Source of the DNA: Sphingomonas cavernae
Lineage (GTDB): Bacteria > Pseudomonadota > Alphaproteobacteria > Sphingomonadales > Sphingomonadaceae
DNA length: 64,000 nucleotides
Assembly: GCF_003590775.1 (NCBI RefSeq)
Contig: NZ_QYUM01000003.1
Location: 188,501 to 252,500, forward strand
Direction of reading: 5' to 3'
Under the pieces are notes generated by a model that searched no databases, was not told the origin of the DNA, and saw only the letters and a list, made by a program, of their open reading frames with translations. Position 1 is the first letter of the stretch. Each line of letters opens with the position of its first letter. Below, in pieces: positions 31,141 to 40,233 of the stretch. A program made the translations under genes and the position numbers.

Positions 31141-32910
31141 TTAGTCGACCCATGCCGCGTCGTCGATATGCAGCTCGGCCGCCGGGCGGCTTGCCCAGTC
31201 GTCGATCTTCGCGCGGCCCGCGATCCACAGCCTGCGGTCGCGTGGCGCGCCGAGCAACGCCTGGCCGAGCGGCGTCTCGGCGGCGCGGAAGGCGACCGCC
31301 TTGATGCTGCGCCCGTCATCGCCCGCCACGATCACGCGGACATGGCCCGTGCCGACGATATCGGCCTTGATCACACGCACAGGCCCGGCGACGACGCGCG
31401 GCGCGGGCCAGCCCATGCCATAGGGGCCGCCAACCTCAAGCGCCTCGACCAGCGCCGGGGTGACGCCGCCGGGTGCAAGGACGGCGTCGAGCAGCAGAGC
31501 ACGTTCGCCGTCGGCACGCGTCACATCGGCGGACAGGCGCGCGTCAAGAAAATCGGCGAACGCGTCGATCTTGTCGGCGGCGACGGTGAGACCCGCGGCC
31601 ATGGCGTGACCACCCCCCGCGACAAGCAGGCCGCTGTCCTTTGCCGCGAGCACCGCGCTGCCGAGGTCAACGCCGGCGACCGAACGCCCCGAGCCCTTGC
31701 CGACGCCATCCGCGTCGATCGCGATCACGATTGCGGGGCGGCCGAGCCTTTCCTTCAATCTGCCCGCGACAATGCCGATCACGCCGGGATGCCAGCCCGC
31801 GCCCGAAACCACCGCCACCGCGCGATTGTGCTGCGTAAGTACCGCGGCCTCGGCTGCCTCCTGCACCGCAGCCTCGATCGCGCGGCGTTCCTCGTTCAGC
31901 CGGTCGAGCTCGGCGGCGATCTCCTGCGCTTCAGCGGGATCCTCGGTGGTTAGCAGGCGAACGCCGAGATCGGACTTGCCGACGCGTCCACCCGCGTTGA
32001 TCCTCGGGCCAAGCGCAAACCCCAGATCAGTTGCGGTCGGTGCGCGGTTGAGGCGCGACGCGGCGATCAGCGCGTTGAGCCCGATATTGCGCCGTGCCGC
32101 CATCACCTTGAGCCCCTGAGCCACAAAGGCGCGATTGAGACCCCTCAGCGCTGCGACATCGGCGACGGTGCCCAGCGCGACGATGTCGAGCAGGTCGAGC
32201 AGCCGGGGTTCGGCGCGGTCGGCGAAATAGCCGTGCTGGCGCAGGCGCCGGATGAGCGCCGCGCCGAGCAGGAAGGCGACGCCGACCGCGGCGAGATGAC
32301 CATGCGATGCGCCCTCGTCCTCGTCGAGCCGGTTCGGATTGACGAGAGCGTGCGCGACCGGGAGCGCGCTTGCGCATTTGTGGTGATCGACGACGATCAC
32401 ATCCACTCCGGCGTCCCGCGCCATGTCGAGCGCCTCGAAGGCCTGTGCGCCGCAATCGACGGTGACGATGAGCGTCGCGCCGCCCTCCGCGAGCCGCACC
32501 AGCGCCTCGCCCGAGGGGCCATAGCCTTCCATCAGCCGGTCCGGGATATAGGGACTGGCCGCGAGCCCCAGGTCGCGCAGCAGCCGGATGAGCAGCGCCG
32601 CCGAGGTCGCGCCGTCGACGTCATAGTCGCCGAAGATCGTCACCTTTTCCTGCGCGAGCACCGCGGCGGCGAGGCGATCGGCGGCCTTGTCCATGTCGCG
32701 GAAGATCGAGGGATCAGGCATGAAGCCGCGGATGCTGGGCGCGCGGTGCGCCTCAAGCTCCTCGCGGGGGCAGCCGCGGGTGAGCAGGAGCTGGGTTACG
32801 AGATCGTCGGGCTGGAAGCCCTCGTCACGCGTATCGGTCTGCATCCCGCGCCAGCGCCAGGGCTGGCCGAGGATCGAATGGGTGACGTTGAGGAGGGGGG
32901 CGTTAGGCAT
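31141..32910 (-). CDS. recJ: Single-stranded-DNA-specific exonuclease RecJ
   Basis: A 589-residue DHH-family 5'-3' exonuclease. Motifs are GDYDVDGATSAALL, VTVDCGAQA, VVDHHKC (DHH) and the DHHA1 motif GGGHAMAAGLTV. It acts in recombinational repair and mismatch repair. The ATG at 32910 gives the normal start (PNAPLLNVTHSILGQPWRWR); the frame extends 29 codons further but that part is basic and unlike the family. The gene lies just behind the tRNA-Glu gene. Confidence 0.95.
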   Translation of the reverse strand: MPNAPLLNVTHSILGQPWRWRGMQTDTRDEGFQPDDLVTQLLLTRGCPREELEAHRAPSIRGFMPDPSIFRDMDKAADRLAAAVLAQEKVTIFGDYDVDGATSAALLIRLLRDLGLAASPYIPDRLMEGYGPSGEALVRLAEGGATLIVTVDCGAQAFEALDMARDAGVDVIVVDHHKCASALPVAHALVNPNRLDEDEGASHGHLAAVGVAFLLGAALIRRLRQHGYFADRAEPRLLDLLDIVALGTVADVAALRGLNRAFVAQGLKVMAARRNIGLNALIAASRLNRAPTATDLGFALGPRINAGGRVGKSDLGVRLLTTEDPAEAQEIAAELDRLNEERRAIEAAVQEAAEAAVLTQHNRAVAVVSGAGWHPGVIGIVAGRLKERLGRPAIVIAIDADGVGKGSGRSVAGVDLGSAVLAAKDSGLLVAGGGHAMAAGLTVAADKIDAFADFLDARLSADVTRADGERALLLDAVLAPGGVTPALVEALEVGGPYGMGWPAPRVVAGPVRVIKADIVGTGHVRVIVAGDDGRSIKAVAFRAAETPLGQALLGAPRDRRLWIAGRAKIDDWASRPAAELHIDDAAWVD

Positions 32911-33205
32911 GGATCGCGCTTGTGTTCGCACTTTTCCCGTGGATCGTGAAATAAAGTTGCGCGCGTTGAGCCGTGCCGCATCGCGCGACCTGACCATGGC
33001 AGATCGGCGCCGTGTAGGACAGCAATCATCGACACGGCGCTATCCTGCAGATCGGCGACTGGATCGGCGACTTTCGTGCGTTCTGGACGCCACGCTTCGA
33101 GCGGCAGACGCAGAGGCCAATCGATTGGAAGCAGACGTAGATACGGCCAGTCGCCTTGTTCAGGCAACGACCAGCCAATGCTGACAGAATGTCACGCCTT
33201 GCGGT

Positions 33206-34489
33206 TTACCGCCTGATCAGCGGCGGCGGATAATAGCTGCCATCCGCAACCCCGCCCCGAGGCCCGTAGAAGCGGAAAGTGAGGCTCCACGGCTTGCCCC
33301 TGGTCGGCAGCCAGTTCCCTTCCGGGGCGTCGTCCGGCTTGTCGGGCGCGAAATAGAGCGTCAGCGAACCGTCGTTCCCATAGGTCAGCTTCGATTCCTT
33401 GTTGAGCAGGAAGCGGTTGAGCGAATTGGGCAATACGCGGCGATGGAGCCGGTCCACCGCGATGACCGACCAGAAATATTTCGCGTATTTCGAGGGGAGG
33501 TCGTCCGCGGGGAAGGTCAGCGTATAGGATCCGTCTGCCTCAAGATCCGCACCGCTGCTGTCGAGTGCGCCACGATAATAGAGCACCTCCTCGAAGACAT
33601 TGGCCCAGATGCCGCCATAGTTGACGGTCGTGCGGGTCAGCCAGTCATCGCCCCAATGGCCGCAGCAGGATGGCCGGGCCCAGCCGTTCCGGATCGTGCC
33701 GCGGCCGATATAGGGAGCGGCGGCGCCGAAATCGTGCTGCGCCTTCTGCCGGACCACTTTGTCGATCCGCTCGCGTTCTGCGGGGTCCTTGATGGCGACC
33801 GCAATGGCGCGGGTATTGGCCTGCAGCGTCTCCATGCCGGGGCTCAAATCCTTTTCGGTGTCGAGCGCAAGCGTGGCAGACTCGAATGCCTCGACGCCGG
33901 GCAGCGCGGCCATGTCGAACATCACCGTCCGCGGAATCTCCGGGAGTTTGGGACTGCCCTGAATCTCGAACTTGAACTGGTGCTGGAGCGCGATCGCGTC
34001 GTCCCAATTGGCTCCCAGCTCCACGCGCAGCAGCACGCGCGCGGCCTTGACGGGCAGATCAACCCGCTGCGCGACGGCGGGGATGTCGACATTGCTACCC
34101 TCAAGGCACACTGCGAAGAGACCGTTGGGATGATCCGGATACACCCTCTCATTGATGTTCGCGACGGTCTCGCCCCAGCCGTTCAGAAACTCGACGACAT
34201 AATAGCGCCCCTCGATCGCGGGCACCGTTACCAGCAGGCAGCTATTCTCATCGATCGCCACCCAGGCTTCGGAATAGGCGACGTCGAGATTGGGATTGGG
34301 CCAATCGACCTGCCCGGGCTTCCTGTGGATGAGCTGGTTCCAGACAAAGCCTTCTTCGTCGAAATCGACCTGCTGCTGGCGCGTGATCAGCAGCCGCCCG
34401 AGCAGATAGATATAGGCATCGCTGATGTCCTGATCGCTAAGCTGCAAGTTGCTCGATTGCGGCATGGGCTGGGGATCGATAGTCGTCAT
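33206..34489 (-). CDS. DUF1254/DUF1214 domain protein (first of two)
   Basis: A 427-residue protein with the DUF1254 region (WPNPNLDVAYSEAWVAI, VEFLNGWGETVANINER) and the C-terminal DUF1214 sandwich (YFWSVIAVDRLHRRVLPNS, LTLYFAPDKP, WSLTFRFYGP). No signal peptide is visible. An RBS (tggaggt) precedes ATG 34489. Family function is poorly known. It lies 19 bp downstream of a longer relative and probably shares its transcript. Confidence 0.85.
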   Translation of the reverse strand: MTTIDPQPMPQSSNLQLSDQDISDAYIYLLGRLLITRQQQVDFDEEGFVWNQLIHRKPGQVDWPNPNLDVAYSEAWVAIDENSCLLVTVPAIEGRYYVVEFLNGWGETVANINERVYPDHPNGLFAVCLEGSNVDIPAVAQRVDLPVKAARVLLRVELGANWDDAIALQHQFKFEIQGSPKLPEIPRTVMFDMAALPGVEAFESATLALDTEKDLSPGMETLQANTRAIAVAIKDPAERERIDKVVRQKAQHDFGAAAPYIGRGTIRNGWARPSCCGHWGDDWLTRTTVNYGGIWANVFEEVLYYRGALDSSGADLEADGSYTLTFPADDLPSKYAKYFWSVIAVDRLHRRVLPNSLNRFLLNKESKLTYGNDGSLTLYFAPDKPDDAPEGNWLPTRGKPWSLTFRFYGPRGGVADGSYYPPPLIRR

Positions 34490-34508
34490 GACATACCTCC
34501 AAATGGAG

Positions 34509-36050
34509 TCAGGCGGGGACGGTGTTGACCGGCTGCGCCACTATGGGCTCGACGCCTGCCCTGGCGGCGACGCGTTTCACGTCGGGTAGCTTGTAGCTGC
34601 CGTCGAGCAGCGGCTTTGTCGGCACATAGGCGCGCACCAACAGCGCGAATTGCTCGCGCGGCGCCGGCAGCCAGTTCGCCTTGGCCTCCGCGTCCGCCGG
34701 CTCTTCGCTCGAAATGGTGAGCGTCAGCGAGCCGTCGGCCGCGAACCGGAGTTCGTTGGCATTGAGGTTCACAGTGCCGATATTGGTGCGGCCGTTGGGA
34801 CTGTCGGGCAGCATGAAATAGTCGCGATCGTACATGGTGAGCGACCAGAAGCCGCCGCGTGGCCCGTCCACCGGCGGCAGCGCCCCCTTGGGGAAAGTCA
34901 TCGCATAGGTATAGCGCCCCTGCAGCAGCGCGCCGTCGGCATCGGCGCCGCGGATCAGGTAGACCGCCTCCTCGAACTGATTGACAAAGATATAGATGGC
35001 CGCCGCCTGTGCGCGGCCAAGCCAGTCGACGTCCCAGTGGCCTGCATTTTCCTGTTTTTGCCAGCCATTGCCCGCATCGGTTCCCACCTGTTCGTAGCGC
35101 GCGCTTTCGAACAGTTCGGTATCGGCGGCGAGCACCGTGCGATCGAGCAGCGCACCCCAGCGCGGATCGCTCTTGCGCAGCGCGATGAGCACGCGCGCCT
35201 GCTTTGCCATCGCCGCGTCATCGGGACCTACCACGGGATTGAGATCCAGCGCCTTTTCAAGGTCATCCCAGAAGGTCGTGCCATGCACAGGCCGGTTGCG
35301 CAGGATATCGGGATCGGCGGCCAGCATCTCGGCGGTGAGGCCCGGGGGATAGACTTTGTTGCGCGCGCTTGCCTCGCAGTCGAAGGGCAAGCGGCCAAGC
35401 TTGTCCTTGCTCAAGGGCACGACGCCCATCTGGCTCAGCACCCTGCGCGCCTCGGCCTTTCCTTCAGGCGTGTGCGAGGCGAAGCTCCGCGCCATAATCA
35501 CCGCGACATTGGTCGGCGAACGCAGCACCTCGAGGAATCCCTCGGGCTTCTCGCCCTTCCAGTCCGGCGCCACCATCAGGATCTTGCCGCCCGGCGTCCC
35601 CGCGGTCGAGCCGAGCTGGCGGATCACCGTGGTGAAGGCATCGACGATCTGGATCGTCCAGTAATGGCCGGCCGGCACGTCGTCGGGCGTCTGTATGACC
35701 ACCGGCTCCTCGCCGAGATCGGCGAAGCAGGCGCCGTAAATCGTGTCGTTATTGGGGGTCACCACCTTGCGCTGCGCGGGCGGCAGATAGTCGTCGACAT
35801 AGCCCATGTGATTCTTCGGCGACCCGGGGAAGAGGCCCATCGCCATGCCGGGGCCGTGGCCCTTCATCAGTTCCCAGGTGCTGGTGCGCCCGACGGCGTT
35901 CACAAGCGGATGGCCCCAGACGTAGACGACCCGCGCCAGCGCCTCCACATAGCGCTCATTGGCAAGTTGCGCGGGGGCGCCCGCACCATTGGCAAGGTCC
36001 GGATGGGCGGGCGTGAACAGGCGCGGCGCGTAGGGGAGTGTGTTGGCCAT
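34509..36050 (-). CDS. DUF1254/DUF1214 domain protein (second, longer copy)
   Basis: A 513-residue protein: DUF1254 part with VTPNNDTIYGACFADLGEEP and GHYWTIQIVDAFTTVIRQLG, then DUF1214 part ending in WLPAPREQFALLVRAYVP. It is the upstream gene of the pair and is transcribed away from the CadC-like regulator (36397, plus strand) across a 346-bp divergent gap. The family occurs widely in soil and marine Proteobacteria without a settled reaction. A regulatory link with the neighbour is possible. Confidence 0.88.
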   Translation of the reverse strand: MANTLPYAPRLFTPAHPDLANGAGAPAQLANERYVEALARVVYVWGHPLVNAVGRTSTWELMKGHGPGMAMGLFPGSPKNHMGYVDDYLPPAQRKVVTPNNDTIYGACFADLGEEPVVIQTPDDVPAGHYWTIQIVDAFTTVIRQLGSTAGTPGGKILMVAPDWKGEKPEGFLEVLRSPTNVAVIMARSFASHTPEGKAEARRVLSQMGVVPLSKDKLGRLPFDCEASARNKVYPPGLTAEMLAADPDILRNRPVHGTTFWDDLEKALDLNPVVGPDDAAMAKQARVLIALRKSDPRWGALLDRTVLAADTELFESARYEQVGTDAGNGWQKQENAGHWDVDWLGRAQAAAIYIFVNQFEEAVYLIRGADADGALLQGRYTYAMTFPKGALPPVDGPRGGFWSLTMYDRDYFMLPDSPNGRTNIGTVNLNANELRFAADGSLTLTISSEEPADAEAKANWLPAPREQFALLVRAYVPTKPLLDGSYKLPDVKRVAARAGVEPIVAQPVNTVPA

Positions 36051-36396
36051 TTTGGCGACTCCATGTGCCTTGAAGGATGCCGGCAGTGCGGACGGATCGG
36101 GAGTCTGATGACTCTATACGGGTTCAGACAGCCATCAATCGGGGTTTCCCCGAGGAAATGCAGGGATATTCCTTAGCAATCGGCGGAAATACCAAATGCT
36201 GTAAGTGATCGGCAGAATTCATGATTCATGATCCCGTATCGCATGCTTCCGGGGTTGCTGAAAAATTACGCATGTGACGGGGCCTGCGCCCGCGCTATGG
36301 GCGGCGGGTGCGGGTGCTCATATGATGAGGGGGGCGGGACGGGCCCGCGGGGCCGGTTTATAGCGATCCCGCGGCACAAGGATCGTGGCGTATGTG

Positions 36397-38373
36397 ATGA
36401 CCCATCTGCGCTATCTGCTCGCGGGCCCGATCAGGCTCGACACGCGCGACGAACGCCTCTGGCGCGATGGCAAGCCGGTCCGGCTGGGCGGCAAGGCGTT
36501 TGGCCTGCTGCGCGTGCTGATGGAAACGCCGGCGACGCTCGTCACCAAGGACGAGCTGTTCGATCGCGTCTGGCCCGGGGTCACGGTTTCGGAATCGGTC
36601 CTCGCCACCGCGGTCAAGGAGGTCCGCCAGGCAATCGGCGACGATGCGCGTCCGCCGCGCGTGATCGAGACGGTCTATGGCCGCGGCTATCGCTTCCTGC
36701 CCGCTGTCGAGCAAAGCGACGAAGCGCCCGAGCCGCTCCCCATAGCACCGAAACCGCAGCGCAGCGTGCCAGCGCAGGAAGAGACGATCGCAACGCCCGC
36801 TCCCGCGCGCAATGCCAGGCAGGGGGTGTGGCGCTGGATCGCGCTGGGCGCGCTGCTGCTGATCGGGGCGGCGGCGCTGCTCGTGCTGCGGCCCTGGGGC
36901 GTCCTGCGTCCGTCCGATGAAATCGTCGTTGGCGCCGCGGCCAAGTCGATTGCGGTGCTGCCCTTTGACGACCTGTCGCCAAAGCGCGATCAGGGCTGGT
37001 TCGCCGAAGGGCTGACCGAAGAGATCCTCAACAGCCTTGCGCGCATCCCCGATCTGCGCGTTGCATCGCGAACGACATCGGCGGGGCTCAAGCGATCGGG
37101 CGCGACCGTGCAGGAGGCGGCGGACGCGCTGGGAGTCGCCCACATTCTGGAGGGATCGGTGCGGCGCAGCGGCGGCCGCGTGCGCGTGACCGCGCAGTTG
37201 ATCCGCGCGTCGGACGGTTATCACCTCTGGTCACAGAATTTCGATCGCGCCGAGCGCGATGTGATCTCGATCCAGGAGGATACCGCCTTCGCGATCGCTT
37301 CGGCACTCAAGACGGTCATGGACCCCGCCAAGCTGCGCGCGATGGTCGAGGCGGGAACGCGCTCGGTCGATGCCTATCAGGAATATCTGAGGGGGCTCGC
37401 CTATGACCAGCGCCACCTTGACCTCGGCGAAATCGAAACCGCGCGCCGGGCGAATGCGGCTTACGAGCGCGCGCGGACGCTCGATCCCAATTTCGCTGCG
37501 GCGCACTGGAAGGCCGCGCAGAACTGGTTCGGGCGCGCGACGCGCGTGGATTCACAGGCTGGCGTGCTGGAGGGGACCGATGCCGAGCGGCTGGCGGGTT
37601 ATATGACGCGCGTCGACGCCGCGATCGCCAATAGCAAGGATCCGGCGGACACGCTGAAATATCGCGCGGCGCGGGCGTCGATGCAGCTTCGCTTCCGCGA
37701 GGCGCTGCGGCTGCTGACAGCCTATCTGGAACAGCGCCCGCGCGACATCGACGGCTGGCAGGAGTTGACTGATGTATCGGCCTATGCCGGCGACCGTGCG
37801 GCGACCGGGAGGGCGGCGGAGCGCATCCACGCGCTGTCGATCGAGAACGGCAATCCGCTGTCGCGCGCGATCACGGCATCGGTGATGGCGCTCCAGTTCG
37901 ACAAGGCGGCGGAGCGCGCCCGGGAGCAACTGAAGCTGCGTCCCGACAATGCGCTGATCCAATATCAGGCGCACCGCGCCTTTCTATGGGCGGGCAGCAT
38001 CGATGAGGCGCGGCGCATTCTCCCCCGGGTTGTGGCGGGCAAGCTGCCCGAGGACAACCGGCTGATGGCCGAGATGCGGCAGGCCTGCGCCGAAGGGCGG
38101 CGCGGCGATGCCGAAGCGCTGAGGCGGCGGATCGACGCGCTGACCGATCCGAGCATCAATCCGCGCTGGCTGGCGGCGATGCTGATCGGCGATCATGCGC
38201 GCGCCGACGCGCTGCTGCGGCCGCTCGACACGCCCGAGCGGCTATCGACGCTGATGCAGTTCATGATCTATCCGATGTTCGACGCGCGACGTTTCCCGCA
38301 GCTCAGCGCCAGGCTCGTCGCGGACGGGGTGACGCCGATCCGTCCCGTGCCTGAACCTTTTGCGTGCGATTAG
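36397..38373 (+). CDS. CadC-like regulator: winged helix, membrane helix, TolB/FlgO-like domain, TPRs
   Basis: A 658-residue protein. Residues 1-100 are an OmpR/CadC-type winged helix (LGGKAFGLLRVLMETPATLV, SVLATAVKEVRQAIGDD, IETVYGRGYRFLP). A transmembrane helix (WIALGALLLIGAAALLVL) follows near 150. Then comes a TolB/FlgO-like domain (SIAVLPFDDLSPKRDQGWF, HILEGSVRRSGGRVRVTAQL) and TPR-like helices. It looks like a membrane-bound one-component regulator. Starts at GTG 36385/36394 are possible; ATG 36397 is preferred. It is divergent from the DUF1254 genes, which are candidate targets. The upstream gap is AT-richer and holds both promoters. Confidence 0.82.
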   Translation: MTHLRYLLAGPIRLDTRDERLWRDGKPVRLGGKAFGLLRVLMETPATLVTKDELFDRVWPGVTVSESVLATAVKEVRQAIGDDARPPRVIETVYGRGYRFLPAVEQSDEAPEPLPIAPKPQRSVPAQEETIATPAPARNARQGVWRWIALGALLLIGAAALLVLRPWGVLRPSDEIVVGAAAKSIAVLPFDDLSPKRDQGWFAEGLTEEILNSLARIPDLRVASRTTSAGLKRSGATVQEAADALGVAHILEGSVRRSGGRVRVTAQLIRASDGYHLWSQNFDRAERDVISIQEDTAFAIASALKTVMDPAKLRAMVEAGTRSVDAYQEYLRGLAYDQRHLDLGEIETARRANAAYERARTLDPNFAAAHWKAAQNWFGRATRVDSQAGVLEGTDAERLAGYMTRVDAAIANSKDPADTLKYRAARASMQLRFREALRLLTAYLEQRPRDIDGWQELTDVSAYAGDRAATGRAAERIHALSIENGNPLSRAITASVMALQFDKAAERAREQLKLRPDNALIQYQAHRAFLWAGSIDEARRILPRVVAGKLPEDNRLMAEMRQACAEGRRGDAEALRRRIDALTDPSINPRWLAAMLIGDHARADALLRPLDTPERLSTLMQFMIYPMFDARRFPQLSARLVADGVTPIRPVPEPFACD

Positions 38374-38400
38374 AGAACGTAAAATCTGATCCATGCTGGT

Positions 38401-38476
38401 GCTCCGGGCTTGACCCGGAGCCTATGTCGGAAGCGGCAAGGCGGCTGGACACATGGGCTCCTGCTTTCGCAGGAGC
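38401..38476. repeat. Two-hairpin dispersed repeat, probable bidirectional terminator
   Basis: gctccggg/cccggagc (38401-38421) and gctcctgc/gcaggagc (38457-38476) form two strong hairpins between converging genes. The flanking words (gggcttgacccggag, tcctgctttcgcaggagc) are typical of dispersed palindromic units in sphingomonad genomes. Confidence 0.65.
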
Positions 38477-38488
38477 ACTGAATCCGAT

Positions 38489-39013
38489 TTAACATATCGC
38501 CGTCCAAGCGCCGTCGGCCGCCCGGTCCAGGCGGCGGTGCATGATGTGCAGGCCGACCAGGCCGTGGACGGGATGGTCGAACGCCTCGGGTACGGTGGCG
38601 ATGATCGCGAAGCCGAGTTTTTGCCAGAGCGCCACGGCAGGGGTGTTGGTGGCGACGACGGCATTGAACTGCATCGCGCGAAAGCCTTGCGCGGCCGCCC
38701 AGCCGATCGCGGCTTCGCCGAGCATCCGGCCGATGCCCGCGCCCCTGCGCGCGGGATCGACCATGAAGCTTGCACTCGCGACGTGGCTGCCAGGTCCCAT
38801 CTGGTTGGGTCCGACCTTCGCGCTGCCCAGGATCGTGCCGTCGCTATTCTCGGCGACGAGCACATGGCCGGGTGCGGGGATCATCCACAAGGCGCGCGCC
38901 GCTGGCTCAGTCAGATCGCGGGGATAGGTGTAGGTCTCGCCGGCGGCCGTGATCGCGCGGAAGAATGGCCAGATATGCGGCCAGTCCGCCGCGCCTGCTT
39001 CGCGAACGATCAT
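38489..39013 (-). CDS. GNAT family N-acetyltransferase
   Basis: A 174-residue acetyltransferase. The acetyl-CoA loop region is SFMVDPARRGAGIGRMLGEA, and the last GNAT motif is ALWQKLGFAIIATVPEAFDH. The sequence is near phosphinothricin/RimL-like N-acetyltransferases, but the substrate cannot be told. ATG 39013 overlaps the glpX stop by 4 bp, so it is cotranslated with glpX. A longer in-frame extension over glpX is a shadow. Confidence 0.88.
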   Translation of the reverse strand: MIVREAGAADWPHIWPFFRAITAAGETYTYPRDLTEPAARALWMIPAPGHVLVAENSDGTILGSAKVGPNQMGPGSHVASASFMVDPARRGAGIGRMLGEAAIGWAAAQGFRAMQFNAVVATNTPAVALWQKLGFAIIATVPEAFDHPVHGLVGLHIMHRRLDRAADGAWTAIC

Positions 39014-39984
39014 TTCGCCTTGCGGTGCTCGCCCTTGACCCAGCGGACCGTGCCCGAGCTTGCGCGCATCACGACGCTTTCGGTGGTCATCAGGCCGCCG
39101 GGAAGGCGCTTGACGCCCTCGAGCAGCGAGCCGTCGGTGACGCCCGTTGCAGCGAAGATGCAGTCGCCCCTGGCGAGGTCGTTGAGGTCGTAGACGCGGT
39201 CGAGATCCTCGATCCCCCATTTGCGCGCGCGTCCGCGTTCATCGTCGTTGCGGAAGAGCAGCCGGCCCTTGAACTGGCCGCCCACGCAGCGCAGCGCCGC
39301 GGCCGCGAGCACGCCCTCGGGCGCGCCGCCCGATCCCATATACATGTCGATCGTCGTGTCGGGGTTGGTGGTCGCGATCACGCCCGCGACGTCGCCGTCG
39401 GGAATGAGCATGATGCCGCAACCGATCGCGCGCAGATCGGCGATCAGCTTTTCGTGGCGGGGACGGTCGAGCACGCAGACGATGATGTCGCCCGGATTGA
39501 CGCCCTTGGCCTTTGCCACCGCCTCGACATTCTCCTTCACCGACTTGTCGAGGTCGATGATGCCTTCGGGATAGCCGGGGCCAACCGCGAGCTTGTCCAT
39601 ATAGACGTCGGGTGCGTTCAGCAGACAGCCTTCCTCGGCGATCGCGAGGACGGCGAGAGCGTTGGGGCCCGCCTTGGCGGTGATCGTGGTGCCTTCAAGC
39701 GGGTCGAGCGCGATGTCGATCCGGGGGCCTGTGCCCTGCGCGGTGCCGACCTTCTCGCCGATATAGAGCATGGGAGCCTCGTCGCGCTCGCCCTCTCCGA
39801 TGACGACGGTGCCGTCCATGTAGAGTTCGTTGAGCGCAGCGCGCATCGCTTCGACCGCGGCGGCGTCGGCAGCCTTCTCGTCGCCGCGTCCGATCAGCTT
39901 CGACGCGGCGATCGCGGCGGCTTCGGTGACGCGCACCATTTCAAGCACCAGCACGCGATCGAGAATGTGGCTTGCTTCCACCAT
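39010..39984 (-). CDS. glpX: Fructose-1,6-bisphosphatase class II (GlpX)
   Basis: A 324-residue enzyme of gluconeogenesis. Family signatures are TVVIGEGERDEAPMLYIGE, DIALDPLEGTT (metal/phosphate site) and YMGSGGAPEGVLAAAALRC. It lies between hom (upstream, 249 bp away) and the GNAT gene (4-bp overlap). The hom-glpX-recJ neighbourhood is common in sphingomonads. Confidence 0.95.
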   Translation of the reverse strand: MVEASHILDRVLVLEMVRVTEAAAIAASKLIGRGDEKAADAAAVEAMRAALNELYMDGTVVIGEGERDEAPMLYIGEKVGTAQGTGPRIDIALDPLEGTTITAKAGPNALAVLAIAEEGCLLNAPDVYMDKLAVGPGYPEGIIDLDKSVKENVEAVAKAKGVNPGDIIVCVLDRPRHEKLIADLRAIGCGIMLIPDGDVAGVIATTNPDTTIDMYMGSGGAPEGVLAAAALRCVGGQFKGRLLFRNDDERGRARKWGIEDLDRVYDLNDLARGDCIFAATGVTDGSLLEGVKRLPGGLMTTESVVMRASSGTVRWVKGEHRKAK

Positions 39985-40123
39985 CGGTTCATCTTCCCTG
40001 AATTTGTCCTGATGCGCGCGATAGGCGAGGGGTGTTGCAATGTCGAGAAGGGCAGGCGCTGGTTTGAACGCATTGCTGGTTTTTTCGGGCGAGTCGTCGC
40101 TCGTTACACCGAACCTCCCAAAA

Positions 40124-40211
40124 CCGTTCGGGCTGAGCCTGTCGAAGCCTAGTCCTCCCTTTGCATCGGCGAAGAAGAGAAACGGGGCTTCGACAGGCTC
40201 AGCCCGAACGG
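40124..40211. repeat. 26-bp inverted repeat, dispersed palindromic unit
   Basis: The 26 bases at 40124-40149 are the exact reverse complement of 40186-40211 with a 36-bp loop. The right arm recurs as an identical copy at 55964-55989. It lies between hom and glpX and could act as terminator or REP-like element. Confidence 0.85.
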
Positions 40212-40233
40212 TCCTGCGGATTTGCGGGTGAGA

